From contig NZ_BAABWV010000001.1 of NCBI RefSeq assembly GCF_040365005.1, positions 513,072 through 577,071 of the forward strand: a stretch of 64,000 bases of DNA, read 5' to 3'. Both the position numbers and the translations under genes were made by a program. The notes under the pieces were generated by a model. The model worked only from the letters and a program-made list of their open reading frames with translations, ran no database searches and was not told the origin of the DNA. The stretch comes from Antarcticimicrobium sp040365005 (GTDB lineage Bacteria > Pseudomonadota > Alphaproteobacteria > Rhodobacterales > Rhodobacteraceae). Of the stretch, positions 8,838 through 17,113 are shown in pieces. Positions within the stretch are counted from its first letter, which is position 1. Every line of letters starts with the position of its first letter.

Positions 8838-8909
8838 GCCTGTGACTCCCTTGTTCGCTGTTGCGAGGGTGTCACGGCCAGGGCAGCAATTGAGACCGAA
8901 TATCCCGCC

Positions 8910-8959
8910 GAGAGGAGACGATTCCTCTCATCCGGGTCGGTCAGCCAGAGGAATCCTCT
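8910..8959. promoter_or_regulatory. Pair of related inverted repeats, candidate Lrp-type operator
   Basis: GAGAGGA-N6-TCCTCTC (8910-8929) and AGAGGA-A-TCCTCT (8947-8959) share one half-site, with centres about 33 bp apart. They lie between the Lrp gene end and the dehydrogenase start; the second overlaps the last Lrp codons. Lrp proteins bind phased multiple sites, so autogenous or operon control is plausible. No T-run follows, which argues against a terminator. Confidence 0.4.
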
Positions 8960-9435
8960 TCCCGCAGCAGAAGATCGAGCGGCGGCACCCCTCCCGATTT
9001 CACCGGCTTGGTCACCACATAGGTGAAATAGCGCGCCAGCCCGATCCGGGCCTCGAGCAATTCGTCAATCAGCCGCTGATAGGCGTTGATGTCGCGGGTG
9101 ACGATCTGGAGCAGGTAATCATAGCCCCCGCCCAGTGCCCAGCAGGAGACGATCTCATCATACCGAGTGACCGACTCCTCGAAGGCGCGGAAACTGGCGG
9201 CGGTGTGATCCGAGAGTTCGGCGGCAACGAAAACGGTGACATGCGGCGCCAGTTTGTTCAGGTTTATCCGCGCGTTATAGCTTTCGATCAATCCGGATTT
9301 CTCGAGCTTCTTCTGCCGGTTCCAGCAGGGCGTCGGCGACAGGCCGACCCGGTCGGCCAGCGCCGCCTTTGTGATGCGGCCCTCCCCGGCCAGCACCTTG
9401 AGAATCTCGATATCGCGTGCGTCGGGCTTGGCCAT
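8941..9435 (-). CDS. Lrp/AsnC-family transcriptional regulator
   Basis: A 164-residue regulator with an N-terminal winged HTH ('LKVLAGEGRITKAALADRVG', then 'SPTPCWNRQKKLEKSGLI') and a C-terminal RAM ligand-binding domain ('VSCWALGGGYDYLLQIVT'). Length and domain order are standard for Lrp/AsnC. Lrp regulators of this type sense amino acids and often control the adjacent catabolic genes; the two genes downstream on the same strand (aldehyde dehydrogenase, transaminase) are the likely targets. ATG at 9435 is in the usual family position. Confidence 0.92.
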   Translation of the reverse strand: MAKPDARDIEILKVLAGEGRITKAALADRVGLSPTPCWNRQKKLEKSGLIESYNARINLNKLAPHVTVFVAAELSDHTAASFRAFEESVTRYDEIVSCWALGGGYDYLLQIVTRDINAYQRLIDELLEARIGLARYFTYVVTKPVKSGGVPPLDLLLREEDSSG

Positions 9436-9508
9436 CTCGCCTCACTGGGTCATCGGTCATCGGGGCACCCCGGGCAGGAACCGGGGCACGGTCCTGCCTA
9501 TCAGAGCG

Positions 9509-9535
9509 GCGCAAGAGACGAAACATCTCTTGCGC
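9509..9535. repeat. Perfect 10-bp inverted repeat
   Basis: GCGCAAGAGA (9509-9518), 7-base loop, TCTCTTGCGC (9526-9535). It lies 8 bp after the stop of the decayed cyclodeaminase and about 75 bp upstream of the Lrp start. It could be a transcript-end hairpin for the ABC/oxidoreductase operon or a regulator site; no T-run is present on either side. Confidence 0.5.
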
Positions 9536-9543
9536 GCCGCACA

Positions 9544-9929
9544 TCAGGCGCGGATCCGGGTCCCCGCATCGCCGATGGTCTTCATCACGTGGGTCGCGCT
9601 GGCGGTGTCCTGCGCCCCGGTGCCGGTCAGATCGACGGTGGTGATATCCTCCGGCGCCTGCCGCCCTGCCCGCATTCCCGCAATCACCTCACGCAGTTCG
9701 GTGGGGTTTGGCAGCTTGCCCACCAGCAGCGCGGCAAGGCCGGTGATGCTCCCCCCCCCTTTGGCGACCATTCGATCCTCGCACAAAATCACCTGCATGG
9801 CATCGGCCACGCCGCGAATAACCTGCCGTGCGACGAGAATGTCGGACGGGGTGAGAGAGAGGCATCGGCGTCCGCCTTGATGCTGGTGGTTCGGCTGTCC
9901 GCGCAGAACACCGACTTGGCCCCCTTGCT
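9544..9929 (-). pseudogene. Decayed ornithine cyclodeaminase-family gene (C-terminal remnant)
   Basis: The last 88 codons contain a recognisable cyclodeaminase-family ending: 'ELREVIAGMRAGRQAPEDIT' followed by 'VDLTGTGAQDTASA'. Full-length members are about 310-340 residues. Upstream, a family-like stretch ('KGAKSVFCADSR', then 'IKADADA', about 9926-9864) is in a different reading frame, so at least one frameshift and a large N-terminal deletion are inferred. No acceptable start codon with family N-terminus exists; the nearest is an internal GTG at 9810. It sits directly behind the FAD oxidoreductase stop, as if a functional gene had once ended the operon. Inactive as an enzyme. Confidence 0.6.
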
Positions 9930-9942
9930 GTCAAGGGGCGGC

Positions 9943-11205
9943 TCAGGCCGGTTCCAACGCCGCGACCTCCAGCAATGCGCCCGCGGCGCGCAGGGTGTCA
10001 CGCACCGCATCCGGCGTGAAGCGGCCCCGTGCGGTCAGCGCAGCGGCGGTGCCGGCGGCCTGTCCGGTGGCCATGGCGGTGCCCATCACCCGGATCGCCG
10101 CGCCCGCCTTGCGGTCTCCATCGGCCAGCCGCCCGGCGCAAAACAGGTTCGGCGTATCGACCGAATGCAGGCAGCCGAGCGGGATCTGATAGGCGGATTT
10201 CTCCGGCGGGTAGTCAAAGCTGCTCTTGTAGCTGCCCCGGTCATGCCACTCCGCCCCCCAGGCGCCCAGCGCGATGCAATCGTCGACCCCCTTGCGCGCG
10301 ACGATCTCATCCCATGTCAGCTGGTGACGGCAATTCATATGGCGCGATTCCCGCGTACCGATCTCTGGCCCGGTCGAGGCGAGATAGGCGTTTTCACAGC
10401 CCGGGATGCAGCGCACCACGTCGAGATAGGCCCAGGCCTGGCGCCGCGCATCCGCCTCGGCCCGGCTGAGCGAGCCGGCATCGCGCGGATCGTAATCGAC
10501 CGAGGCGAGGTAGAGCACCATGTCGCCCGAGACCGGCAGCCGCACGATCACGCAGCGATCCTTGGTCACCGTGCCGGGGGCAAAGCCCTGTGCCGCGATG
10601 GCCGCCGCGATCTGGTCGGCGGTGACGGTCACATCCTTGGGGATGCCGCCGAACCGCGTGCCCAGCGTGCCGAGGTTCACGCCGTCGGCGTTGCCGTACC
10701 GGGTGCTTGCGCCGCCCAGCGCGGCAAGATCGCCCTCGCCCGTGCAATCGACAAAGGCACCGGCCTGCACCGTGGTCTTGCCGCCGTGATCGGCAAAGCT
10801 CAACCCGGTGATCCGGTCGCCGTCGCGCACCGCATCGGTGACGAAGCCGCCGAACCGCACCTCGACACCGGCCTCTGCCGTCATCTCGTCAAACACCCGC
10901 TTGAGCGCCTCGGGCTCAAAGGCGGCAAAGACGCCGCGAAACCGCTGCGGTGGGGTCACCGCGCCCCGGGCGCGCAGCCGGTCGATCACCTCGGCGCCGA
11001 TGCCGCCCACCGCCCTGCGCGGCGGATCGCCCAGCGTGTAGAGGCCGCAGAAGGTCAGCACGTTGCGCATCGTCGCCGCGCCGCCAAGACAGCCGTGACG
11101 CTCCAACAGCAGGGTTCTGGCCCCGCTGCGCGCGCTGGCGATGGCGGCGGCACTGCCGGCGGTGCCACCCCCGGCGACGATCACGTCATAGTGGTCCATG
11201 CTCAT
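9943..11205 (-). CDS. FAD-dependent oxidoreductase (FAD_oxidored family)
   Basis: About 420 residues. The N-terminal dinucleotide-binding fold is clear: 'DVIVAGGGTAGSAAAIASAR' with GxGxxG, followed by 'LLLERHGCLGGAATMRN'. The C-terminal FAD-contact region 'TPNLFCAGRLADGDRKAGAA' followed by 'IRVMGTAMATGQAAG' is typical of PF12831-type oxidoreductases. ATG at 11205 overlaps the permease stop as ATGA, indicating translational coupling; a TTG three codons earlier is less likely. Last intact gene of an operon with an ABC importer and a GntR regulator, so it probably oxidises the imported compound. Substrate unknown. Confidence 0.8.
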   Translation of the reverse strand: MSMDHYDVIVAGGGTAGSAAAIASARSGARTLLLERHGCLGGAATMRNVLTFCGLYTLGDPPRRAVGGIGAEVIDRLRARGAVTPPQRFRGVFAAFEPEALKRVFDEMTAEAGVEVRFGGFVTDAVRDGDRITGLSFADHGGKTTVQAGAFVDCTGEGDLAALGGASTRYGNADGVNLGTLGTRFGGIPKDVTVTADQIAAAIAAQGFAPGTVTKDRCVIVRLPVSGDMVLYLASVDYDPRDAGSLSRAEADARRQAWAYLDVVRCIPGCENAYLASTGPEIGTRESRHMNCRHQLTWDEIVARKGVDDCIALGAWGAEWHDRGSYKSSFDYPPEKSAYQIPLGCLHSVDTPNLFCAGRLADGDRKAGAAIRVMGTAMATGQAAGTAAALTARGRFTPDAVRDTLRAAGALLEVAALEPA

Positions 11206-12035
11206 GTCCGCCAACCCAGCAGCCGGCGCTCGATCATGCCGATGACAGTGCTCACCACCACCCCCAGCAGCGACAGGATCACCACCCCGGCGAACAGCCG
11301 TTCGAGGTCATAGAGCGAGCCGGCCTGAAGGATATAGGCGCCGATGCCGTATTCCGCGCCCAGCATCTCGGCCGCGACCAGAAGGATGATGGCGATGGCA
11401 AGGCTGATGCGCAGCCCCGACAGGATACCCGGCATCGCCCCCGGCAGCACGATCTTGCGCACGATCGACCACCACGACAGGCCAAAGCTCTGGCCCATGC
11501 GGATCAGCGTGCGATCGACGTTGTCCACCGCGCCGTAGGTGGCGACCACCGTGGGGGTAAAGGTGCCGAAAGCGATCAGCGCGTATTTCGAGCCCTCGCC
11601 GATACCGAACCAGATCACGAACAATGGCAACAGCGCGATCTTGGGGATCGGGAACAGCGCCGCGACCAGCGGCACGAGGCCGGAGCGGACATAGGAGAAC
11701 AGCCCGATCAGGATGCCGACGCTGACACCGACGCTGGCGCCGATGGCCGCGCCCACCGCCAGCCGCGACAGTGACGGGGCCAGATGCTTGAACAGCAGGC
11801 CCGAACTGTACAATTCGCCAAAGGTCTTGAACACGTCCGAAGGCTTGGGCAGGGTCAGCGCGGAAATCCAGCCGGTCCGCGTGCCCCATTCGGCGATCAG
11901 GATCAGCACGACAAAGACCGCCACCCCGACCCAGCGCTGCGATCGCGGGGCAAAGCCGCCGCCGCGAAAGGCGATGGTCCGGGTCGGCGGCGTGTCGGCG
12001 GCGGGGGGGGGCGAGGTCAGTGTCGCATCAGACAT
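11202..12035 (-). CDS. ABC transporter permease (SsuC/TauC-type)
   Basis: About 277 residues with roughly six membrane spans and a cytoplasmic loop fitting the EAA motif of nitrate/sulfonate/taurine permeases ('YGAVDNVDRTLIRMGQSFGL' region, then 'IVLPGAMPGILSGLRISLA'). The ATG at 12035 ('MSDATLTS') overlaps the end of the ATPase gene by 8 bp. It forms the membrane channel with the upstream ATPase and binding protein. Substrate not readable. Confidence 0.88.
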   Translation of the reverse strand: MSDATLTSPPPAADTPPTRTIAFRGGGFAPRSQRWVGVAVFVVLILIAEWGTRTGWISALTLPKPSDVFKTFGELYSSGLLFKHLAPSLSRLAVGAAIGASVGVSVGILIGLFSYVRSGLVPLVAALFPIPKIALLPLFVIWFGIGEGSKYALIAFGTFTPTVVATYGAVDNVDRTLIRMGQSFGLSWWSIVRKIVLPGAMPGILSGLRISLAIAIILLVAAEMLGAEYGIGAYILQAGSLYDLERLFAGVVILSLLGVVVSTVIGMIERRLLGWRT

Positions 12036-12795
12036 TGAGAAGCTCCGCATCCGCCGCGCGGGCCTCGTCGCGCATCAGTTGCCAAAGGTATTGCTGTTTC
12101 AGGTCGAGGTCGGGGTCGCCCATCTGGCGCGCCTCCAGCGGTGTGTCGATCTCCACGATCTCGCGGATCTGGCCCGGGCGGCGGGACAGGACGACGATGG
12201 AATGGCCCAGCCGCACCGCCTCGTGCAGGTTGTGGGTGACATAGACGGCCGTGAACGGCTGGCGCACCCAGAGGCTCACCAGATCGTCCATCAGCAGTTC
12301 GCGGGTCTGGCTGTCCAGCGCCGAGAGCGGTTCGTCCATCAGCATGACGGCGGGGTTCACCGCCAGCGCGCGGGCAATGGCCACGCGCTGTTTCATGCCG
12401 CCCGAAAGCTGTTTCGGCAGCGCATCGGCGAAATCGGTCAGCTTGGTGCGGGCCAGCACGTCGTCGATGATCCGCTTGGCCTGCGCCCCGCGAATGCGAT
12501 GATCCTCCAGCACCAGCGAGATGTTGCCGCGCACGCTGCGCCAGGGCAGCAGGGCGAAATCCTGGAACACGTAGGTGAGCGGGTTGAGGCAATTCTCCGG
12601 CGGTGTGCCGACCTGCAGCACGCGGCCCGATCCGGGCCGCTCCAGCCCACCGATCAGCCGCAGCAACGTGGATTTCCCGCAGCCCGAGGGGCCGACGATA
12701 CACACGATCTTTCCCGTCGGGATGTTCAGGGTGATGTCGCGCAACACCTCGAACTCCTTGTAGGAATGGCCGATCGCCTCGAGCCTGATGTCCAT
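12028..12795 (-). CDS. ABC transporter ATP-binding protein (SsuB/TauB-type)
   Basis: A 255-residue ABC ATPase: Walker A 'GPSGCGKSTLLR', Q-loop in 'YVFQDFALLPWRSV', signature 'LSGGMKQRVAIARAL', Walker B 'VMLMDEPLSALD' and the switch His in 'YVTHNLHEAVRL'. ATG at 12795 ('MDIRLEAIGHSY') is preceded by GGAGG at 7 bases; upstream in-frame codons are not family-like. Energises the importer encoded with the flanking genes. Confidence 0.92.
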   Translation of the reverse strand: MDIRLEAIGHSYKEFEVLRDITLNIPTGKIVCIVGPSGCGKSTLLRLIGGLERPGSGRVLQVGTPPENCLNPLTYVFQDFALLPWRSVRGNISLVLEDHRIRGAQAKRIIDDVLARTKLTDFADALPKQLSGGMKQRVAIARALAVNPAVMLMDEPLSALDSQTRELLMDDLVSLWVRQPFTAVYVTHNLHEAVRLGHSIVVLSRRPGQIREIVEIDTPLEARQMGDPDLDLKQQYLWQLMRDEARAADAELLNV

Positions 12796-12859
12796 TGGGG
12801 GCCTCCGGAATGGGAATCGGGGCGCGATCCAAGCCGCGCCCCGGGGTCTTGGGGGTGGG

Positions 12860-13879
12860 TCAGCCGATGGTCTCGACGTAGGAGGGATCGACCAGCGTCT
12901 CCAGGGTGACCGCGCTGTCGACCAGCCCCTCGGACTTGAACCAGTCAAGCTGATCCTTGACCGAAGCGATATTGAGCGCCGCGTTCTGGTTCAGGCGCAT
13001 GGTGCCGTTGATGATCGACGGCGCCGCCTTTTCGCGCGGCCGGTCGGTATAGACATACTTGTGGATCAGGTCGACCATCTCGTTCACGCCGGCATCGCCG
13101 CCGGACTTGTCGATCATCGCCGCGTTGTAATCCGCGACCCCGCGCGAGAAACCGGCAAGGAAGCTTTCGGTCATCGCCCGTTCCTCACCGGCATTCTTGG
13201 CCGAGGTGAACACGGTGGTGACCTGGTAGTTCGGGATGTAATCCTGCACCGCGCCGATGATATGCACCGCGCCAGAGCCGGCCAGCGGCTTGGCGATATG
13301 GGGCACGATGTTCCAGGCGTCGATCTGTCCCGATTTCAGCGCCCCGATCACCGCGCCGACCTTTTGCAGCGGCTTGAACCTCAGCTCGATCCCCTCGGCC
13401 TTGGCGACCTGCGAACCGACGTAGTGGAAGGACGAGCCGGTCTGCGTCACCCCGTAGCTCTTGCCGTCCAGTTTCGACGGGTGGTCGATCCCGGCTTGGA
13501 AAGCGGCGTCGGAGACCAGGATCTGCTGGCCGTCGATGCCCTCTTCCTCGGCCAGCGCGCCACCGATCACCTTGATCGCACCTTTTTGCGCCAAGGAGAT
13601 CAGCCCGCCGGAAATCGCGGTGACCGCATAGTCGATATCGCCACTGGCAATGGCCACGGCCATCGGCTGGGCCGCCTGGAAAAAGACCAGCTCGGCATCG
13701 AGGCCGGCCTCGGTGAAATAATCACGCTCGACGGCGACAAAGCTGCCCGAATGCGAGGTGAAGCGCAGCGCGCCCACCTTGATCTTGCGATTGGCGGCGA
13801 TGGCCGGGGCGGCCAGGGCCGTTGCGGCGGCGGTGCCCCCCATCAGGGCCAGTGCCTTGCGGCGGTTCAGTTTGATCAT
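12860..13879 (-). CDS. ABC transporter substrate-binding protein (NMT1/SsuA-type)
   Basis: 339 residues starting with a Tat-like signal sequence (Arg-Arg-Lys in 'MIKLNRRKALALMGGTAAA', cleavage likely after 'APAIAA'). The mature region begins 'NRKIKVGALRFTSHSG', and 'AVAIASGDIDYAVTAISGG' is the family's typical middle segment. It is the periplasmic receptor that delivers a small solute to the permease. GGAGG-type ribosome site directly before the ATG. First gene of the transporter operon, 37 bp downstream of the GntR gene. Confidence 0.88.
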   Translation of the reverse strand: MIKLNRRKALALMGGTAAATALAAPAIAANRKIKVGALRFTSHSGSFVAVERDYFTEAGLDAELVFFQAAQPMAVAIASGDIDYAVTAISGGLISLAQKGAIKVIGGALAEEEGIDGQQILVSDAAFQAGIDHPSKLDGKSYGVTQTGSSFHYVGSQVAKAEGIELRFKPLQKVGAVIGALKSGQIDAWNIVPHIAKPLAGSGAVHIIGAVQDYIPNYQVTTVFTSAKNAGEERAMTESFLAGFSRGVADYNAAMIDKSGGDAGVNEMVDLIHKYVYTDRPREKAAPSIINGTMRLNQNAALNIASVKDQLDWFKSEGLVDSAVTLETLVDPSYVETIG

Positions 13880-13916
13880 GGTATCCTCCCTAGTGATCTT
13901 TTCGTGGTTTTCGGGG

Positions 13917-14594
13917 TCAGCCCCCGTCTCTCAGCTCGGCCTCGATATCGCGTTCCAGGATGGTGGTCGCGGCGGTTTCGTCACGCACCAGCACCGCGTC
14001 GAGCAGCGCCTTTTGCCGCGCCTCGCGAGCCGCGAAATCCAGCCTCCCCTCGCGCAAAAGGGCCAGCCGGAAGCGGCGGCTCTGGTCAAAGAACTTGCGT
14101 TGCAGATCGGTCAGCCGCGGGCTGCCGCAGGCCTCGATCAGCGTGGCGGAAAAGGCGCGGCAGGCCTCGTCCCATTCCAGCGCGGTCAGGTCGTCCGGGG
14201 TGGCCTGCACCGCCTGTTCGGCCTTGCGCAGGGCATGGTGGGCGGCGATCACCCGCCCCTCCCAGGCGACGGTGCCATGGGTGATGGCAAGGCCCAGCGC
14301 CAGCTTTTCAAGCTCGGCGCGCACCATGATGATGTCGCGCAGATCGTCCTCGGTCGCCGAGGTCACGCGAAAGCCGCGCTGCGCGGTGGCCTCGACCAGC
14401 CCCTCGGCGCTGAGCATCCGCAGGGTTTCGCGCATCGAGTGGTTCGACCCGCCGTAGCGCCGCCGCAGCGCCTCGATCTTGAGTTTCTGGTTGGGCTGGA
14501 GCGCGCCAAAGGAAATGTCGCGCCGCACGGCCGAGGCCAGCATCGCCACAACGGTTTCGTCCTCCTTGGCGTCGCGGCCGAATACCATTGTCAT
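13917..14594 (-). CDS. GntR-family regulator with FCD domain
   Basis: 225 residues: an N-terminal winged HTH ('LKIEALRRRYGGSNHSMRE', then 'TLRMLSAEGLVEATAQRGF') and an all-helical FCD effector domain ('LRDIIMVRAELEKLALGLAI' and a His-rich metal or ligand site 'VIAAHHALRKAEQAV'). FCD regulators usually repress catabolic operons and respond to an organic acid substrate. It heads the ABC/oxidoreductase gene set on the same strand, the likely target. Confidence 0.88.
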   Translation of the reverse strand: MTMVFGRDAKEDETVVAMLASAVRRDISFGALQPNQKLKIEALRRRYGGSNHSMRETLRMLSAEGLVEATAQRGFRVTSATEDDLRDIIMVRAELEKLALGLAITHGTVAWEGRVIAAHHALRKAEQAVQATPDDLTALEWDEACRAFSATLIEACGSPRLTDLQRKFFDQSRRFRLALLREGRLDFAAREARQKALLDAVLVRDETAATTILERDIEAELRDGG

Positions 14595-14715
14595 CCTTGC
14601 GCAAAAATATTGGACATTTTGCCATTTGTTTCATCATCCGGAAAATCGCGCAAGACTATTTCCGGGACCCGGGCGCCGCGCAGCTATCCTTCGCCAATCT
14701 CGATTCGGGTTTCGG

Positions 14716-15612
14716 TCAGGCGTCATCCGGGCGTTGAGAGGCCGCCTCGTAGCCGCCGATGATGTCCAGAAGTTCCGCCGTGATGACCGCCTGGCGCTGC
14801 TGGTTGTGGGTCTTGCGCAACTCCTCGAGCCGGTCGCCGATGCTCTTGTCGGCCGCCTGCATCGCCGACAGACGCTCGGCATGTTCGGCGGCGTGCGACT
14901 GGATCAGGGCGCCGATGACCCGCGCCAGCAGCAACTGCCGGATCAACGTGCGGGTCACGCCCTCGGCCGGGCCGAACCGCAGCGGAAGGCGGCGCGAGGG
15001 CCAGCGGCGGGCACGTAGCGATGCCAGCCAGTCGGGCGCGATGGGAAACAGCGGCACCTCAACCGGTTCGCTGATCTGTGGCCCGTCCATGCGGTGGTGG
15101 AACAGCAGCAGGCGGGAAACACCCTCTTCCGCGCGCCAGTGATCCAGAAGGGTCAGCACCCGCCCGACCGTGGCGGGCAGCGCCTCGATCGTCGCCGGCG
15201 CTTCCTCGAGATGCGCCGGCCGGCCCGATTTCACCTGCCATGCGGCCTCGGCGCGGGTCCCGATCACCAGCACCTGGCACAGGTCGGCGTCGATCCCGCT
15301 CGCCGCCAGACGCGCCAACGTGAACGCGACCAGCCGTTCGTTGAAGCCGCCGCACAACCCGATTTCCGAGCCGATGACGACGATGCCCACGCGCCCCTCG
15401 TCCTCGCCGGCAAACCACGGCGCGCTGTCGGGCAGGTCGCGCAGCGCCGCCTGCAGACCGAGTTCCACGGTTTCGAGATAGTGCCGCAGCGCCTGTTCGG
15501 CGGCCTCGTGGCGGCGGATGCCCACTGCCGAGACCGCCTTCATCGTGCGCACCACCGATTGCAGGTCATGGGCGACCTCGATGTGGCGGCTCAGATCCTC
15601 AAGCGTTTCCAT
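14716..15612 (-). CDS. atpG: N-type F-ATPase gamma subunit
   Basis: About 298 residues, the rotor shaft of F1. The conserved N-terminal helix 'HDLQSVVRTMKAVSAVGIRR' (equivalent of the usual TxxITxAMKxV motif), the core 'VVIGSEIGLCGGFNERLV' and the C-terminal helix 'RLEELRKTHNQQRQAVITAE' identify it. Start at ATG 15612 ('METLEDLSRHIE') overlaps atpA by 14 bp. Last gene of the atpDCQRBEFAG operon. More divergent than a housekeeping gamma, as expected for N-ATPases. Confidence 0.9.
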   Translation of the reverse strand: METLEDLSRHIEVAHDLQSVVRTMKAVSAVGIRRHEAAEQALRHYLETVELGLQAALRDLPDSAPWFAGEDEGRVGIVVIGSEIGLCGGFNERLVAFTLARLAASGIDADLCQVLVIGTRAEAAWQVKSGRPAHLEEAPATIEALPATVGRVLTLLDHWRAEEGVSRLLLFHHRMDGPQISEPVEVPLFPIAPDWLASLRARRWPSRRLPLRFGPAEGVTRTLIRQLLLARVIGALIQSHAAEHAERLSAMQAADKSIGDRLEELRKTHNQQRQAVITAELLDIIGGYEAASQRPDDA

Positions 15613-17113
15613 CCGCCACCCCGTCCAAAGCCGCGCGCAGCGCCAACAGGATCGCCGCGCGGCGCGCCCCTTCGAGCGGCAGGCCACGGGCGATCTCCTC
15701 TGCCTCGGGCAGGTCGGAGACCGCCGCACGTACCGCGCCGGCGACGGCGGGAAAGGCGGACAGCGCGATATCGTCCAGAAGCCCCTCGGACACCGCCAGC
15801 AACAGGGCGATCTGCTGCGCCACCGGGATCGGTGCGCCCTCGTCCTGTTTCAGGGCCTCGCGCACGGCGCGGCCCCGGACCAGCTGGGCGCGGGTGTCGT
15901 CATCCAACCGGGCGCCAAAGCGGGCAAAGGATTCCAGCTCCTCGAACTGCGCGTAGGACAGTTTCAGCGGCCCGGCCACGGCGCGAAACGCGGCAAGCTG
16001 CGCCTTGCCCCCCACCCTTGAGACCGAGCGCCCCACATCCACCGCCGGCAGTTGCCCCCGCCGGAACAGCGCCGGCGACAGGTAGATCTGCCCGTCGGTG
16101 ATCGAGATCAGGTTGGTCGGGATATAGGCCGAAAGGTTCTGCGCCTGGGTCTCGACGATGGGCAGCGCGGTCAGCGATCCGCCCCCGGCGGCCTCGCACA
16201 GTTGCGTCGAGCGTTCCAGCAGCCGCGAATGCAGGTAGAAGATATCGCCCGGATAGGCCTCGCGCCCCGGCGGGCGGCGCAGCAGCAGCGACAGCTCGCG
16301 ATAGGCGCGCGCATGGCGGGTGAGGTCGTCGTAGACGATCAGCACGTCGCGGCCAGCGCGCATGAAGCCCTCGGCGATGGTGGTCGCGGCATAGGGGGCC
16401 ACGTATTGCAGCCCCGCCGGATCCTCGCCCCCCGCCACCACGACGACGCATTTGTCCATCGCGCCCGCCGCGCGCAGCCGCGCGATCACCCGCGCGGTGG
16501 CATCGCCGCGCTGGCCGATGGTGCAATAGACCGAGATCACGTCGCTGCCGACATGGTTCAGGATGGTGTCCACCGCCACCGCCGTCTTGCCGGTCTGGCG
16601 GTCGCCCACGATCAGCTCGCGCTGGCCGCGCCCGATCGGCACCAGCGCATCGACCGCCTTGATCCCGGTCTGCAGCGGGCGGGTCACCGGGGCCCGCTCG
16701 ATGATGCCGGGGGCCGGCGCCTCGACCGGTGCCAGCCGGTCCGCCGCCACCGGCGGGCCATCGTCCAGCGCCGTGCCGAAGGGGTCGATGACCCGGCCGA
16801 GCAGCGCCTCGCCAATGGGCACCGAGGCGACCCGACCGCTTCGCCGCGCCCCCTGCCCCGGACGCAACCCTTGTGGATCATGCATCAGCACCACGCCGGT
16901 CCGCCCCGGTGCCAGCTCAAGGGCCAGGCCACGTGCACCGCCGTCGAACTCGATCACCTCTTCCGACAGCCCCTCGCGAAAGCCTTCGACCTCGACCACG
17001 CCATGCAACACGCGCGAGACCTCGCCGCGTTCCTGCCGTGACAGCGGGACCGGGCGCGCGGCCTCGCGGTCGAGCCGGTCGAACAGGGAATCTGCCAGCC
17101 CCTTGAGCGTCAT
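15599..17113 (-). CDS. atpA: N-type F-ATPase alpha subunit
   Basis: 504 residues. Walker A is 'GDRQTGKTAVAVDTIL'; 'VYCTIGQRGDATARVI', 'VIYDDLTRHARAYRELSLL' and 'QIYLSPALFRRGQLPAVDVG' are standard alpha-subunit landmarks, the last leading to the Ser-Arg-Val arginine-finger region. Start ATG at 17113 overlaps the atpF stop (ATGA). Non-catalytic nucleotide-binding subunit of the F1 hexamer. Confidence 0.95.
   Translation of the reverse strand: MTLKGLADSLFDRLDREAARPVPLSRQERGEVSRVLHGVVEVEGFREGLSEEVIEFDGGARGLALELAPGRTGVVLMHDPQGLRPGQGARRSGRVASVPIGEALLGRVIDPFGTALDDGPPVAADRLAPVEAPAPGIIERAPVTRPLQTGIKAVDALVPIGRGQRELIVGDRQTGKTAVAVDTILNHVGSDVISVYCTIGQRGDATARVIARLRAAGAMDKCVVVVAGGEDPAGLQYVAPYAATTIAEGFMRAGRDVLIVYDDLTRHARAYRELSLLLRRPPGREAYPGDIFYLHSRLLERSTQLCEAAGGGSLTALPIVETQAQNLSAYIPTNLISITDGQIYLSPALFRRGQLPAVDVGRSVSRVGGKAQLAAFRAVAGPLKLSYAQFEELESFARFGARLDDDTRAQLVRGRAVREALKQDEGAPIPVAQQIALLLAVSEGLLDDIALSAFPAVAGAVRAAVSDLPEAEEIARGLPLEGARRAAILLALRAALDGVADGNA

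Noticed and set aside
9689..10010. Short minus-strand frames overlapping the cyclodeaminase remnant
   Set aside because: Not genes of their own; one of them only preserves the out-of-frame part of the same decayed gene.
14638..14665. CCGGAAA-N14-TTTCCGG inverted repeat between the GntR gene and atpG
   Set aside because: Short arms and wide spacing; no T-run and not centred on a recognisable promoter. Could be chance.
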